64,000 nucleotides of DNA from Pseudoips prasinana. Its lineage: Eukaryota; Arthropoda; Insecta; Lepidoptera; Nolidae. How positions within the stretch are numbered: position 1 is the first letter of the stretch; every line of letters starts with the position of its first letter. The stretch lies in NCBI GenBank assembly GCA_951640165.1, contig OX621238.1, forward strand, positions 22,344,001-22,408,000, in the 5' to 3' direction. The translations under genes and the position numbers were made by a program. Under the pieces are notes generated by a model. The model had not been told where the DNA came from, did not search any database, and worked only from the letters and a program-made list of their open reading frames with translations. Below are positions 46,327-57,589 of this stretch, piece after piece.

Positions 46327-47391
46327 TTACATGTTTAAACTACTAACTAAATTGATTTTAATAACATTACTAAAAGATGGTATAAAAAGTGACTTCATCA
46401 TACTACTTATGACTGAGTTAATATGTGCCGCTACTAAACTTGCAAGTATGTTCAAAAATTTTCTTGAAACAGTAACTGTACTCATGGTTACCCTACAAGA
46501 ATCTATAAAACTATTTGTGTCCAAAAATATAAATTTATCACTATAATGGCTAACCAAAAACTGTAGGTGCATATTTAGCTTGTGGATATAATTATTTGTA
46601 CTATCAGGCACATTGGACACATAGGCGAAGGCACACAATATTATCTTATTACAGTCTAATTCTAACATCTCAGTGAAACTATCTGTAATGTCTTTTTTCT
46701 TTAAGTTTTTACAATTTCCTACCATTAGAGTTATACATGATTTGGCACTGTGTTTATTCTGAATTAATTTATGTATTATATCTTTATAATGTAATCCTGG
46801 CATACAATAGTTGACAAAGGAACAACTCAGCTTATTACAAAGCAAGGTACCAAGGCCCTTACCCATTTCATCGGAATACAGTATGGAGCTATGTTTAGTA
46901 ATGTCATTTTGTGGAGATACTGGTGACTCTGATCCCAGCTGTGTGTATGACTCCACTACTGCACTACTGGTGTTAATCGGTTCCAATGTCCTATTGCTTT
47001 CAGGATTACACTTTCCAGCTAGCAATTGCATTTCATTTTTGTATGACTGGAAACTGTGATATGAGATTGCTAGGGACTTCTCAAGAGTTTTTATCTCAGA
47101 AAGCAACGACTGAGTGTCTTTTTCATAAATTAGTTTGCTATCCTCTAATTTAATTTTATAATTTTCTAATTTGTTTAATAATGTCCTACGTTCTTTACTT
47201 AGTTCAAGTATGTATTGTTTTAGCTTGTCACTACATAAGGAATTAATGCTTGGCTGGTAGTCTACACAGTCATCGCTAGTCAAATCAATGGTCACCGTTG
47301 TATTAATAGGGAGACCCACCGGACTACAACTGGCCAACTCGTCATACAAGCTCTGATTAATGGAGGCTACTGTAATAAGTGATAAGTACAT
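46327..47391 (-). CDS. LINE ORF1 protein
   Basis: 354 codons. Residues about 55-125 look like a coiled coil (LKQYILELSKERRTLLNK region). The C-terminal half (from about 195: YCMPGLHYKDIIHK, then ITLMVGNCKN) resembles the SGNH/esterase-like domain found in ORF1 of CR1-group LINEs. It has no zinc knuckle. The domain assignment is moderate and the catalytic Ser is not certain. Confidence 0.65.
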   Translation of the reverse strand: MYLSLITVASINQSLYDELASCSPVGLPINTTVTIDLTSDDCVDYQPSINSLCSDKLKQYILELSKERRTLLNKLENYKIKLEDSKLIYEKDTQSLLSEIKTLEKSLAISYHSFQSYKNEMQLLAGKCNPESNRTLEPINTSSAVVESYTQLGSESPVSPQNDITKHSSILYSDEMGKGLGTLLCNKLSCSFVNYCMPGLHYKDIIHKLIQNKHSAKSCITLMVGNCKNLKKKDITDSFTEMLELDCNKIILCAFAYVSNVPDSTNNYIHKLNMHLQFLVSHYSDKFIFLDTNSFIDSCRVTMSTVTVSRKFLNILASLVAAHINSVISSMMKSLFIPSFSNVIKINLVSSLNM

Positions 47392-47654
47392 TAACTAATG
47401 TACTTATTTATGATGTTGTGTAATCATGTCTAATAAATGATTAACATTGTAAAATCCAGGGTGGAAGACGCTGGCGGCTGTAACACAGTTTACACTAGTA
47501 CAGCCGTCAACGACAACCTCTTATTAAGTATGTAAAACTTCATTTCTTAGATTCATGTTTATATATACATAAGAGAAACTGTAAACCTTAAGTGAATTTA
47601 ATAAAATTATTATTATTATTATTATAATTTCAGTAAAAATAATCAGCTTCCTGA

Positions 47655-47790
47655 AAAAAGAAGTGAAATCCCACCAAAACATTCTGTAAAACAATTGCCA
47701 AGTCTCGATGGAGCTGCTTGTTTATCTCTAAAAAGTAATGAAATCTCTGGACAAAGTTGAACCAAGTCTAAGTTTCCTTACTGCAATTTC
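47655..47790 (+). repeat. Inverted-repeat arm flanking mariner B, left
   Basis: GAAATCCCACCAAAACATTC to TTTCCTTACTGCAATTTC. The reverse complement recurs at about 58085-58205. The same arm in copy A is at 24118-24240. Confidence 0.7.
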
Positions 47791-47805
47791 TTTATTATTA
47801 AATTA

Positions 47806-48300
47806 GGTTGGGGAAAAAGTCTTTTCGTATTATAGTATGTCTGAACTTGTCATAAAATCTCTTTGGCTATTTGTATCTCGCTGGTTTTGGTATCATTGAA
47901 AGTTAAAATTTTAAAAACATAATTCCAAATTCAAATTACGAATATGTGTGATTTTCATTTGTTTTTTTGTACTGTCAAGATGAGTGAACCTAATGAAGAA
48001 ATTGGATACATTTTAAAATTTTAGTACAAAAAAGGTAAAAATGCAACGCAAGCCGCGAAAAAATATGCAATGTTTATGTACATAGTGCAGTATCTGTGAG
48101 AGTAGCACAAATTTGGCTTAAGCGGTTTCAATCCGGAAATTTTGGTGTCAAAGATGCACGTCACTCTGGTCGCCCTATTACGGATGAAATGGATGCCATA
48201 TTTTTGAAAAAGTGGAACAACATCGGCATAACGGTAGTTACTCGTACTGAAGAACTGGGAATTGATAACAAAAGTATTGGCGTATTTGAAAAAACTGGGT
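47806..48300 (+). mobile_element. Mariner element B, left part
   Basis: Starts GGTTGGGGAAAAAGTC after a TA. It carries the transposase 5' part (VAQIWLKRFQSGNFGVKD, RPITDEMDAIF). It is cut at 48300 by the BEL/Pao element and resumes at 56771. The CR1B-like repeat of copy A is absent. Confidence 0.85.
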
Positions 48301-48527
48301 TGTTCGGTGTACGGATGGATATGTAAATGATAACGTTTGATATTTGATATAATATTTAATTATTACCCCAAAATGATATAAAATTGATATAATGTATTGA
48401 TAAATGATATATGATTGATGCCGAGCAGTGAACTGACCGCGAGGCGAGCGACCGCACCGCGGCAGCTTGCTTTCGCTGTGTCAGCGTAACGTGATTACCT
48501 AAATGTTCGATTTACGAAATCCGAACA
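48301..48527 (-). repeat. BEL 3' LTR
   Basis: 227 bp, identical to 56540-56766, containing a GC-rich segment CGAGGCGAGCGACCGCACCG. Confidence 0.95.
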
Positions 48528-48673
48528 TGCTCCCGGGCCGGAGATAAAAGTTGATGATGATGATTCATGATTACAAAAACAAGAAAAAAAATACAAAATA
48601 TAGCAATCTTAAGTATAACAGTGTAAAAGTGTAAAATTAAAATTGTCTGTAATATAACTTAGTCTAAAATAAT

Positions 48674-49381
48674 TCACGAAATTGTCTTAGATCTAGATAC
48701 AAAGAAACGTTTTGATTGTACTGGGGAGGTAGCTGTATCAGCTACCGTTTTATCGTTCGCACTTTCATTAATCACAACACACTCATCACTCGCGATAGGT
48801 TTGCTCATTTTCACTACACTTGTGATAGTTCCGTTGCCGCTGCTGTTCTGGGAACGAGCGTCTGCGACGCGCGTCCGTCTCCACCACCAGCAGGCTGCAA
48901 TGACCGCAAGGATCAATGTTCCTAGCACTGCAATGTAGCTTATAACGTATTGGTGTACGTCGTGCTGTGATAAATCATAATCGGCTGATCTGACATTCTT
49001 CTTAATTAGTTCAATTTGTTTATGTATTGAATTTAGGATATTGTTTATTAGTATGTGGTCACCAGGATCCAGATACTCTGATGGTAATGATATATTAAGG
49101 ATGTGATTTATTGGTGCGATCTTCGGTATGGCTTGTTCCTGATTGATGTATAATTTATTTTTTCTACTACTATCATGCGAATAAAACGTGAATTGATTTG
49201 CCTTTACCATACATTTCTCACTGAACCGTATAAGACCGGACTTGCTGATTTTTGCATTTGAAATGTGATCTTCACAAATAATTCTGAGACTAATGCTCGA
49301 ACAGGCAAAGTATAGATGAGTGTTTAAGGCATTCAGTGCCGTCCACTGATCTTTACATGATTCTTTTTTATAGTGACACAA
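48674..49381 (-). pseudogene. env: BEL Env, C-terminal part
   Basis: About 235 codons encoding the end of the Env ectodomain (cysteine-containing), a transmembrane segment (YVISYIAVLGTLILAVIAAC) and a cytoplasmic tail. It lies one frame off the rest of env (49552 and above), with an in-frame TGA at 49450-49448, so this copy cannot produce the full-length protein. Confidence 0.8.
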
Positions 49382-49551
49382 TTCGTTATTATTATTCTCT
49401 AATATGCAAAATTTTTCGTTGTTTTCTAGGTGTGTTATCGGGCCCTTTCATGTACACAAATATGACTCATCATAGTGCATACATTGTTGAATTTCTTCGT
49501 TTGATGTTAATATATATGCATCCTTTTTAACATTGATTGCTATAATGGTAG

Positions 49552-52488
49552 TCACGGGATCACACTAATCATCATATTGTTCTGAATAGAACGAGGAATA
49601 GGTATTATTTTATAAATGTCGTACTCATCTCTACTGATCAAAGGGAACTTTATTTCAAAAATGAAGTAATTTTGGGTCACACGTGCTTTTACTTTCAAAA
49701 ATTGATACATCTTTTGCAAATCACTGTGGATGTTATCTAATGGCAACCGCATATCATTTTTCAGTTGTCCTGATATAGTGTGTAGTTCATTTAAGAGCTG
49801 TTCTGGTGTCAACGTGTCTATATTAAATCTGCCGTGAAACGTATCTGTAAGGGTACCCAACAATGTTTCTTGGAGCCTTCTTAAATTTGATAACATGCTG
49901 TTGGTAGTTATTGCTGACACAACAAAATCTTCTGACATTGATAAATTCCCTATTTGTTCTTTTAAATAGTTTGTGGCTTTGTCTATGCTATTTAAATGTT
50001 GGTTAATAATTTTATGTTGTGTATTTATCATAGTTTCCGTGCGTTTCAATAAGTTAAATTCGGATTCGACTACTGATGTTTGATTATTCCATAAATTTAA
50101 TAAGTGTTTCTGATTCAGTCTTATCAATTCAATGTCTTTTGTATACTTTTCCGCGAATCGCTCATCTAGTACGCCGAACAAACTATTCGCTACGTAGCCA
50201 ATCCCATTGATAAGGCCGCGACGCTGTCTGGCGTGCGCTCCCTCCTGATTCAGCAAAAGCCCGTTGTAGTACTCCAGTTCCAACTTATCGTGACGTAATT
50301 GTGTTAATATCATGTTGCAATGCGATTGTTGTTTTAATTGTTCACATAAAGTGTTTAGATATTTTATAAACTTGTCGACAGTTACAGATCCTTCCCAGTA
50401 AGGCGACATGTTGTAGTAGACGACCAGGGTCCATTCGTCTCGAATATGTTGCATTTTGGCTACCGGGTCAAAATATAATGTCTGATTGCTATTCAATATA
50501 GTCACACTGTATGATGCACACGTTGATGATAGTAGGCTCATAAAGTACATAAACATAAGTGCTAACGATAGAAACTTTGGTCCGGTATTCATGCCTGATT
50601 GATTTCCTTTGTGCTTTATTTGGATGTCTTTGTTTTGCTGTGTCGATATCTGTTTTGTATCCTCCTTTGGAGGTTCCCGTTCCTGACGCGGAAGTGGTAA
50701 AATTGCAATTTTACATACAGGTCTTTTGATAATTCCTGTTTTTGTTTTTAATGTGACAACTCGCACTAGACCATCGTTTCCAGGGTGTAAATCTGTCACT
50801 CTACCCATTGCCCATTTTCCGGGAGGTAAATTGTCGTCCTTAATTACTACAATATCCCCAATTTTCGTGTTTTCCTGTGTTTTCAGCCATTTATTCCGAA
50901 CTGATAACTGTGTTATATATTCACTTTGCCACCTTTTCCATATTTCTTGTCGTATTTTTGTGATTAAATGCCACCTAGTTCTTGCGTCATGATCTGTATC
51001 TATAACGGTTAAACCAGCTCTCCCTGTCAGAAAATGCGCTGGCGTTAAACACTCGAGATCTTCCACGTTTTCTGATATAGCACAGAGAGGTCGCGAATTT
51101 AAACATGCCTCGATTTGTGATAAAAGGGTTGTATACTCTTCAAAAGTCAGTTTTTGATTACCTATTGTCCTTTTGAGATGATGTTTCAAACTACCCACGG
51201 CCCTCTCCCACAACCCACCAGCTGTAGGCCAGGAGCTCGCATTATAGTGCCATTCTATATTCATTTCGGATATTTGTTGATAAAAACTGTCATCTAATAT
51301 TTTATGAAGTTCGACACAGGCTTCTTGTAAAATTCTATTTGCTTTGACAAAGTTAGTCCCATTGTCACTGTATAGATGCCTCGGACACCCCCTTCTTGCT
51401 GCCATGCGACGTAAAGCTGCAAGGAAGGCTTCGCTAGTCAAGTCTGAGACAATATCCAGATGAACCGCTTTTGTGACCATACACACAAAGACAACAATGT
51501 AACCCTTCAATGTTCGACTTCCACGTCCTCTATTCATTTTGATATCGACAAACCCAGTATAATCTACACCAGTGTGGAAAAACGGTGGAGCTGGATTTAC
51601 TCTCGCCGGTGGCAGATCTCCCATTAGTTGGTACTTGATTTCCGGATTATGACGTCTACATGTAACACACCTTCGTATGTATTTTTTCGTCGCTCTTGTC
51701 CCTCCTATAATCCAATATCTTCTCCTAACATTAGCCAAAGTTAATTTGACACCTCCGTGATATGTTAAATGATGAGCTTGGTCTATTAACAGATGAGTGA
51801 TTGGATGATTATGTGGAATTATTGCTGGATGTTTTTCTTCGTGAGATAAATCTGCGTATCTCAATCTTCCCCCAACGCGCAACACTCCATCTTGATCGAG
51901 ATAAGGTTGCAAATTAAGTATATTACTTTTTGATTTCAACATATTGTTCTGTTTTAAGCATTCTATGTCGCTAGCAAATTCTGTTAATTGCACATATTTG
52001 ATGATACGCAGTTTTGCTGAATGCAATTCTTGCAACGTGATATATGTAGGTCGCGGCGGGGCGCTACGGGTTATTGCCCGCAGTATCCATGCTAATACGC
52101 GAACTACTTTCATAAATGAATGATATTTTGATAATAAACGAGATATGATACTTTCTTCTTGATAGGTACTTGTTTGAATGATATTGGCGAGTGATATTTT
52201 TATTTCATGATTTGTAGTATAATGCGTTTGATTGTTTTCTTCTGTGATTGATAAAGATGATAGCCATGTCGGTCCATGCCACCACAGTGGATGATGCTTT
52301 AACTGAGAGGCACTCAACCCTCGGCTCGCCGCATCTGCCGGGTTTTGATTTGTTTTGACATATCTCCATTGATTTGAAGGGATAACTTCTGTGATTTGTC
52401 TTACGCGATTGGCAACAAAGGGTTTCCAACGCCCACTATCTCCGTTTAACCACCCCAATACGACCATGGAGTCAGTCCACCCGTACAC
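49552..52488 (-). pseudogene. pol-env: BEL RNase H end, integrase, DUF5641 and Env N-terminal part
   Basis: An uninterrupted frame of 978 codons. It opens in RNase H (YGWTDSMVVLGWL), then shows the integrase zinc region (HLTYHGG and CVTCRR), the core with VDYTGF, YSDNGTNF and WERAVGSLK, and DUF5641 (PPGKWAMGRV). Env begins in frame at a Met near 50592 followed by a signal-peptide-like stretch (LSLALMFMYFMSLLSSTCA). A furin-type site RQRR precedes GLINGIG at about 50217, as in F-type fusion proteins, and long coiled coils follow. A TGA at 49554-49552 ends it early. Confidence 0.88.
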
Positions 52489-52524
52489 CTTGATGTTGTA
52501 ATTGTTGTAACATTCCGATATTTT

Positions 52525-53160
52525 TTATATAAGCTTACTTACGAGATGTGCCCCGCACAACTCTAGTTTTGGTAATGATATAATTTTTTTGTTCGACGTA
52601 AGCTTTGTTTTTGCATCTACTAATATAACGGAGTATTTATCCTGCTTTTTGATCCTGGCATACACGGCTCCTGCGTACGCTCGAAGAGAAGCATCGGAAA
52701 ATGCGTGAAACTCGATACCACTTTCTTCAGAACAGCCTAACCAGCGGGATATTTTTAATTGATTTATTGTATTGATATCTGACGTTATCTTAATCCATTC
52801 TTTGTAGATATTTTCCGGTATGACGTCATCCCATTGTAATTTTTCAAGCCATATACGTTGAAATAGAAGTTTTAACTTCGTAACAACTGGCGCTAGCCAC
52901 CCCAATGGGTCAAATATCTTTGATATTTCGGCTAAAAGCTTTCTTTTTGTTATTTTTCGTGATGTGTCTAATGATACGTTGCATTTAAATGATAATTGAT
53001 CAGTTGACGAATCCCATAAGATACCTAACGTTTTTCCAGCAGTGTCATCAGATTTAAAAGTAAAAATGTTCGCCTCTGAGCTCTCTTCTCTTTTGATAGA
53101 TTCTAATAATTCCGCATTATTCGCGGACCATTTCCGTAGAGTAAATCCTCCTGATTTCAT
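52525..53160 (-). pseudogene. pol: BEL RT C-terminal part and RNase H start
   Basis: In the same frame as the flanking pieces. Shows LAEISKIFDPLGWLAPV, typical of BEL/Pao pol, and the RNase H start AFSDASLRAYAGAVY. It is cut by TAA at 52527-52525. Confidence 0.85.
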
Positions 53161-53232
53161 TAATTGACATAACTCATTGATTATTTGTTTGCCAAATTGA
53201 AGGCTATGGGCCCCATGGACCAGATCGTCCGT

Positions 53233-54213
53233 CTACAGAGAATTAAAAACAACTTTTGCAGCGTCAGGATATTTGTCCTGTTCATCAGAAGCCAACCTCT
53301 TCAGCGTCATCATCGCCAGGAACGGGGCTGCCTTTGTTCCATAGGTTATTGTAGTTAATTGATATTGTTTGATTGATTCATATGGCGTGTCTCGCCACAA
53401 GATTTTTTGCAACGTTTGCTGATCTTCGTTTATAAGTACCTGTCTGTACATCTTTTCTAAATCTGCTGTGTATGCATATTGATACTGACGCCACTTTAAT
53501 ATCAAAGCTTGCAAGTCCTGTTGTAAGTTCGGGCCTTTGAACATAACATCGTTTAGGCTTTTACCGGAAGAAGTTCGTGACGACGCGTTAAAAACCACAC
53601 GTAATTTAGTAGTAACGGCGTCTGCGCGTTGTACCGCGTGGTGTGGAAGAAAACATTCTGTTTCACTTGATTGTTGATATGTGCTTTTCATGTGTCCCAG
53701 AGCACGATACTCCCTGATAAATGTTTTGTATTCTTGAGCTAACGTAGGTTCTTTCACAAATTTTCTCTCCAAACTACGAAACTGCGCACCCGCAATTTCT
53801 TTTGACCAGCCTAGTTGTTCCTTAAAATCCTCGTGTAAAGGCAGCCTAACTTCGTAACGACCGTCTGACCGTCGCTTTGTGGTCTCGTTGTATAACTGAA
53901 TACATTTCTGATCCTCCTCACTATACTCAGATTTTTCAGTGATTTCTTCTACTTCCCAGAATTTTTTAATATCTTCTAGATCGATTGTAACAACGTTGCA
54001 ATGTACCGATAAAACATTCCCGCATAAAATATATCCCAGCTGTGTATTTTGGGCAATGGGCTGACCTTGATATTCACTCCTGTACATACCGTCTAGCATA
54101 ATAATTGCATATATATCGGCTCCTAATAATAAATCTACGGACCGACTGTTAAAGAATTCAGGATCTGCGAGTTTGATATTTTGAATGTGTGTGTTGCCAT
54201 GAAGGTTTGTCAA
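53233..54213 (-). pseudogene. pol: BEL RT, fingers and palm part
   Basis: Contains LRVVFNASS, the palm AYTADLEKMYRQV and TYGTKAAPFLA. A TAG (53235-53233) replaces the first residue of the catalytic Y-x-D-D box, so RT activity is abolished as well as the polyprotein cut. The frame differs from gag/protease, with the change inside the protease-RT linker near 54160-54235. Confidence 0.87.
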
Positions 54214-56275
54214 AGGTTGAGTTGGGTAATTTTTTAATTAAATTATTCATGATAAGTACTCTTGCTTCAAATGAAAAATCATTACATGTTGATAGACAGC
54301 TTATGTTTAACATTCCCTTACACGTGCTTCCTTTTTCTCCAATTCCAAAAACGACTCCCTTGTAAGCTTGACGCTTCAACCCTAACATCTGTGCGGCATT
54401 CTCAGTGATAAGTGATATTTGCGACCCTTGATCAATAAGAGCTCGCAATGTTTGATAGGTACCATCAGCCGACATAACTTTTACCAATGCAGTTGACAAC
54501 AAAATTTCTGATGATTCTTTTTGCGAAACATGTGTGCGCATCACATTTTGCTTATTATATTTATTAGAATTACTGCACCTTGCACTCGACTGACCGGACA
54601 TTGACTTTTGCTGTGTACAAGCGTCATGTAACAATGTATTGTGAAATTCTGTGCATGAGCGACAACTTTTCGAAGAATAACAGGGCTTTCCATTATGTGG
54701 ATATAAGCAATTCTTACAAATATTGAGATTAGAAACAGTTTTTAATCTCATCATATTATCCATATCTAAAAATTTTTGGCACATAAATAGTCCGTGTGCT
54801 TGTTGACATAAAGGACATGTTTTATAAGGGTTGGGCTCGGATGATGCATGATACGATTTATTCAATGGTTTGTACTCGCGTGACTCACGTGTTTGCCTAT
54901 TATAATTATGGTTGGCATTATAATGACTAATATTCGCAGGTTTGTTCAGGAACGACTTCTGACAAGATGATTGAAATGATTTTTTGGTTGCATTGTCTTG
55001 TTTACGTCTCTGCTCGAGGGTATTGAATTTGCCCTCCAAAAATGTAATCAAATCTTGAAGGTTGGGTATTGCCTTAGGGTCCTTAAGCGATTGTAAGTAG
55101 CTGTCATGCGATACAGAGTCTAGCTTTTGACTCAGTATATGCTCAACTATTGGGTCCCAATTTTTTATATCAACACCTAAGTTCTTAATTCCGTTAAGAC
55201 TCTCTAATGTTACGTCATGCATTTTTTGAATTTGAAAAACGGATTGATATTGCATTTGAGGTAGATTCATAAGATCATTTAAATACGCAGATAGTATGCG
55301 TTTTTTATTCGTATATCTATTCTGAAGCAACTCCCATGCTGTGGTATAATTTTCGGCACTGATAGCTAAATGTTGTATCAGCTTTTCTGCATCACCGCGC
55401 AGTTTGCTCTTCAAATGCTGCATTTTTTGTGCTTTTGATAATGTAGGATTTAAGTTTACGGTTTCGTTAAATAAATCTTTAAATGATATCCATTGCTGAT
55501 AATTACCGGTGAAAATGGGTATGTCAACTTTCGGGGTAGACTTTTCCCGATGAGCTACCGCGTGTAATTTGGTATTAATTGCTTTCTTCAGATTCATATA
55601 CGTTGCTTCTTGCTGAGAAAACGTTTCATGATATTCTAACTCAATTTCCCCATATGATTCATCCTCAATTTCCCAATGAAGGGTGTCTATTAATCGCCAT
55701 CGGGCTTTAATTTCAGAGAGAGCATCTTCGAACTCCCACTGTTCATTAATCAACTTCAAATCTATAGATTTCATGGTACGTGTAAAAGCTTTAAAATTGA
55801 TAAATTGTTTACGTAACATATCGTCTAGTTTACTAGATAATCCAGTTGACCGTTTTCCCTTTGACCACATACATACTTCTATAGCCTCAGACTCATTCTC
55901 ACACTGTTTCTTCTCTGCCTGCTGCTCTCGTTCAACCTCAATTTCCTCCTGCTTGCTACTCCCCGGCTGTGATTCCTCGTAAGGTGAAGAAGAAGATAGC
56001 TTTGATTTGCTTATAATATATGCCTTTACCTCAGCATATAGCTGCTTTGTTGCCATAAATTCATTCCGTGCAAAATAAGGACGTTGCTTGTCCTCAAACG
56101 GCGCAAGTTTTTTATGATTTAATTGATACTCTGACCAATATGTTTCCAAAGTTTCCAATTTTCTATTATAATAATTAGGTGACGACCTACGTTCCTCACC
56201 ATCCTTTTTCATGTTGATAAGGAGTTTCTCCATTGCCGTGGAGATCTCCGATTGCGTGTCGTATATGTGCTCCAT
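54158..56275 (-). CDS. gag: BEL Gag and DUF1758 protease
   Basis: 705 codons from ATG at 56275. A coiled-coil N-terminal region (with KKLAPFEDKQRP) is followed by the DUF1759 capsid-like region (PIFTGNYQQWISFKDLF, LSKAQKMQHL), cysteine/histidine clusters (CPLCQQAHGLFMC; CKNCLYPHNGKPC) and the protease motif LIDQGSQISLI, the usual D-Q-G form in BEL/Pao. It ends after the protease at a frame change. Gag itself looks intact. Confidence 0.87.
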   Translation of the reverse strand: MEHIYDTQSEISTAMEKLLINMKKDGEERRSSPNYYNRKLETLETYWSEYQLNHKKLAPFEDKQRPYFARNEFMATKQLYAEVKAYIISKSKLSSSSPYEESQPGSSKQEEIEVEREQQAEKKQCENESEAIEVCMWSKGKRSTGLSSKLDDMLRKQFINFKAFTRTMKSIDLKLINEQWEFEDALSEIKARWRLIDTLHWEIEDESYGEIELEYHETFSQQEATYMNLKKAINTKLHAVAHREKSTPKVDIPIFTGNYQQWISFKDLFNETVNLNPTLSKAQKMQHLKSKLRGDAEKLIQHLAISAENYTTAWELLQNRYTNKKRILSAYLNDLMNLPQMQYQSVFQIQKMHDVTLESLNGIKNLGVDIKNWDPIVEHILSQKLDSVSHDSYLQSLKDPKAIPNLQDLITFLEGKFNTLEQRRKQDNATKKSFQSSCQKSFLNKPANISHYNANHNYNRQTRESREYKPLNKSYHASSEPNPYKTCPLCQQAHGLFMCQKFLDMDNMMRLKTVSNLNICKNCLYPHNGKPCYSSKSCRSCTEFHNTLLHDACTQQKSMSGQSSARCSNSNKYNKQNVMRTHVSQKESSEILLSTALVKVMSADGTYQTLRALIDQGSQISLITENAAQMLGLKRQAYKGVVFGIGEKGSTCKGMLNISCLSTCNDFSFEARVLIMNNLIKKLPNSTFDKPSWQHTHSKYQTRRS

Positions 56276-56523
56276 GATAGTGATTGATATTGATATTTAG
56301 TTTTAATGAAGTAATGGACTGATCTTACTTGGATTTGATGATACTTGTCTTAAAGATGATAGCGCCTTTCTGCTGTCGATCTGATGATTTGATGATACTT
56401 GATATACGCTGGTCTTCCTCCGATGATATATGATACGCACAGTTACACTGCCCCCCAATGATAGCACACAATGCACTGTAATCCACGTGTCCTAGCCCTT
56501 ACCAAACCGCGCGATAGGTTTTA

Positions 56524-56538
56524 GGCTCGATAGGACCA
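56524..56538 (-). other. BEL primer binding site
   Basis: TGGTCCTATCGAGCC on the element strand, 1 nt inside the 5' LTR. It pairs with a tRNA 3' end of the form ...GGACCA. Confidence 0.6.
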
Positions 56539-56539
56539 A

Positions 56540-56766
56540 TGTTCGGTGTACGGATGGATATGTAAATGATAACGTTTGATATTTGATATAATATTTAATT
56601 ATTACCCCAAAATGATATAAAATTGATATAATGTATTGATAAATGATATATGATTGATGCCGAGCAGTGAACTGACCGCGAGGCGAGCGACCGCACCGCG
56701 GCAGCTTGCTTTCGCTGTGTCAGCGTAACGTGATTACCTAAATGTTCGATTTACGAAATCCGAACA
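56540..56766 (-). repeat. BEL 5' LTR
   Basis: 227 bp with TGTTCGG and CCGAACA ends, followed by the GGGT target duplication. Confidence 0.95.
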
Positions 56767-56770
56767 GGGT

Positions 56771-57508
56771 ACACAAAAAAAGTTCGATATTTGGGTACTT
56801 CACGAGCTCAATGAAAGAGACTTAATGAGCCGTGTACTCCTTTGTGATTCTTTATCACGACCGATAATGAAACCGAACAATTTTTGAAGAAGCTGATAAC
56901 TGGTGATTATAATTGGATCACGTAGGACAAGAACGTGCTAAAAAGGTCGTGGTCAAAGGCCAGTCAGGCTTCAGCGACTGTGGCGAAACCCGGGTTAACT
57001 CGCAAGAAGGTGACGCTGTGTGTGTGGTGGGATTGGAAGGGCATTATTGATTATGAGCTGTTACCTCCAGGCAGGACCATCGATTCTGGACTGTATTGCG
57101 AATAACTTATGAGATAGATTAAAGCAAGAAGTTGAGAGAAAGCGGCCGGAATTAATCAACAGAAGGGGTGTGGTTTTTCATCATGATAGCGCTAGACCTC
57201 ACACATCTTTAGCCACTCAGCAAAAATTAAGAGAGTTTGGCTGGTATGTGTTAATGCATCCGCGCTATATTTCTGACCTTGCACCTTCAGTTTTCCACCT
57301 GTTTCGGTCTCTTCAGAATTCTTTAGGCAGTATCAGGTTAACATCATGAGAGGTCTGCCAAAACCACTTGTCGCGGTATTCTAATCAGAAGTCCCAAAAT
57401 TTCTAGGGATTCTTAGGGATCATATCCCTACCTACAAGATGGCAAAAAGTTATCAAACAAAATGGTACCTACATACTTTAGATAAATGTAAATAAATTAT
57501 ATTTAAAA
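56771..57508 (+). pseudogene. Mariner element B, right part
   Basis: Continues the transposase from FDIWVLHELN to the second Asp region and PSVFHLFRS. It has frame breaks, and the third catalytic region is degraded (HPRYISDLAPSVF). The 3' inverted repeat is missing, so the element cannot be cut out. Confidence 0.8.
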
Positions 57509-57589
57509 TGGTTTGATGTTATGTGACTTAGCTGTTAAAAAAATTGCATTGTGAATAAAGAAATTGCAGTAAGGAACCTTTTTTTTGGG

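Larger units (their letters stand above)
42621..47624 (-). mobile_element. CR1/Daphne-like LINE, two ORFs
   Basis: About 5 kb inserted in copy B, with TAATT present at both junctions. The 5' end is at the high-coordinate side. ORF1 is at 47391-46327, ORF2 at 46324-43439 (one internal stop), and a 0.8-kb 3' UTR follows. The 3' end carries CACTCACACACACTCACA-like repeats, which fits the short-repeat tails of CR1-group elements. Confidence 0.88.
48301..56766 (-). mobile_element. BEL/Pao LTR element with env gene
   Basis: 8466 bp with 227-bp LTRs at 48301-48527 and 56540-56766 that are identical by eye. LTR ends are TGTTCGG...CCGAACA. The target duplication is GGGT (48297-48300 and 56767-56770). 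After the 5' LTR comes TTGGTCCTATCGAGCC, a tRNA-like primer site. The order gag, DUF1758 protease, RT, RNase H, integrase, DUF5641, Env marks the BEL/roo group, whose env relates to baculovirus F-type fusion proteins. At least five breaks interrupt the coding region. Confidence 0.95.

Noticed and set aside
54158..54213. Gag/pol overlap of the BEL element considered as a programmed frameshift
   Set aside because: The change lies after the protease active site and inside a conserved linker, where BEL elements normally read through in one frame. It fits an indel better.
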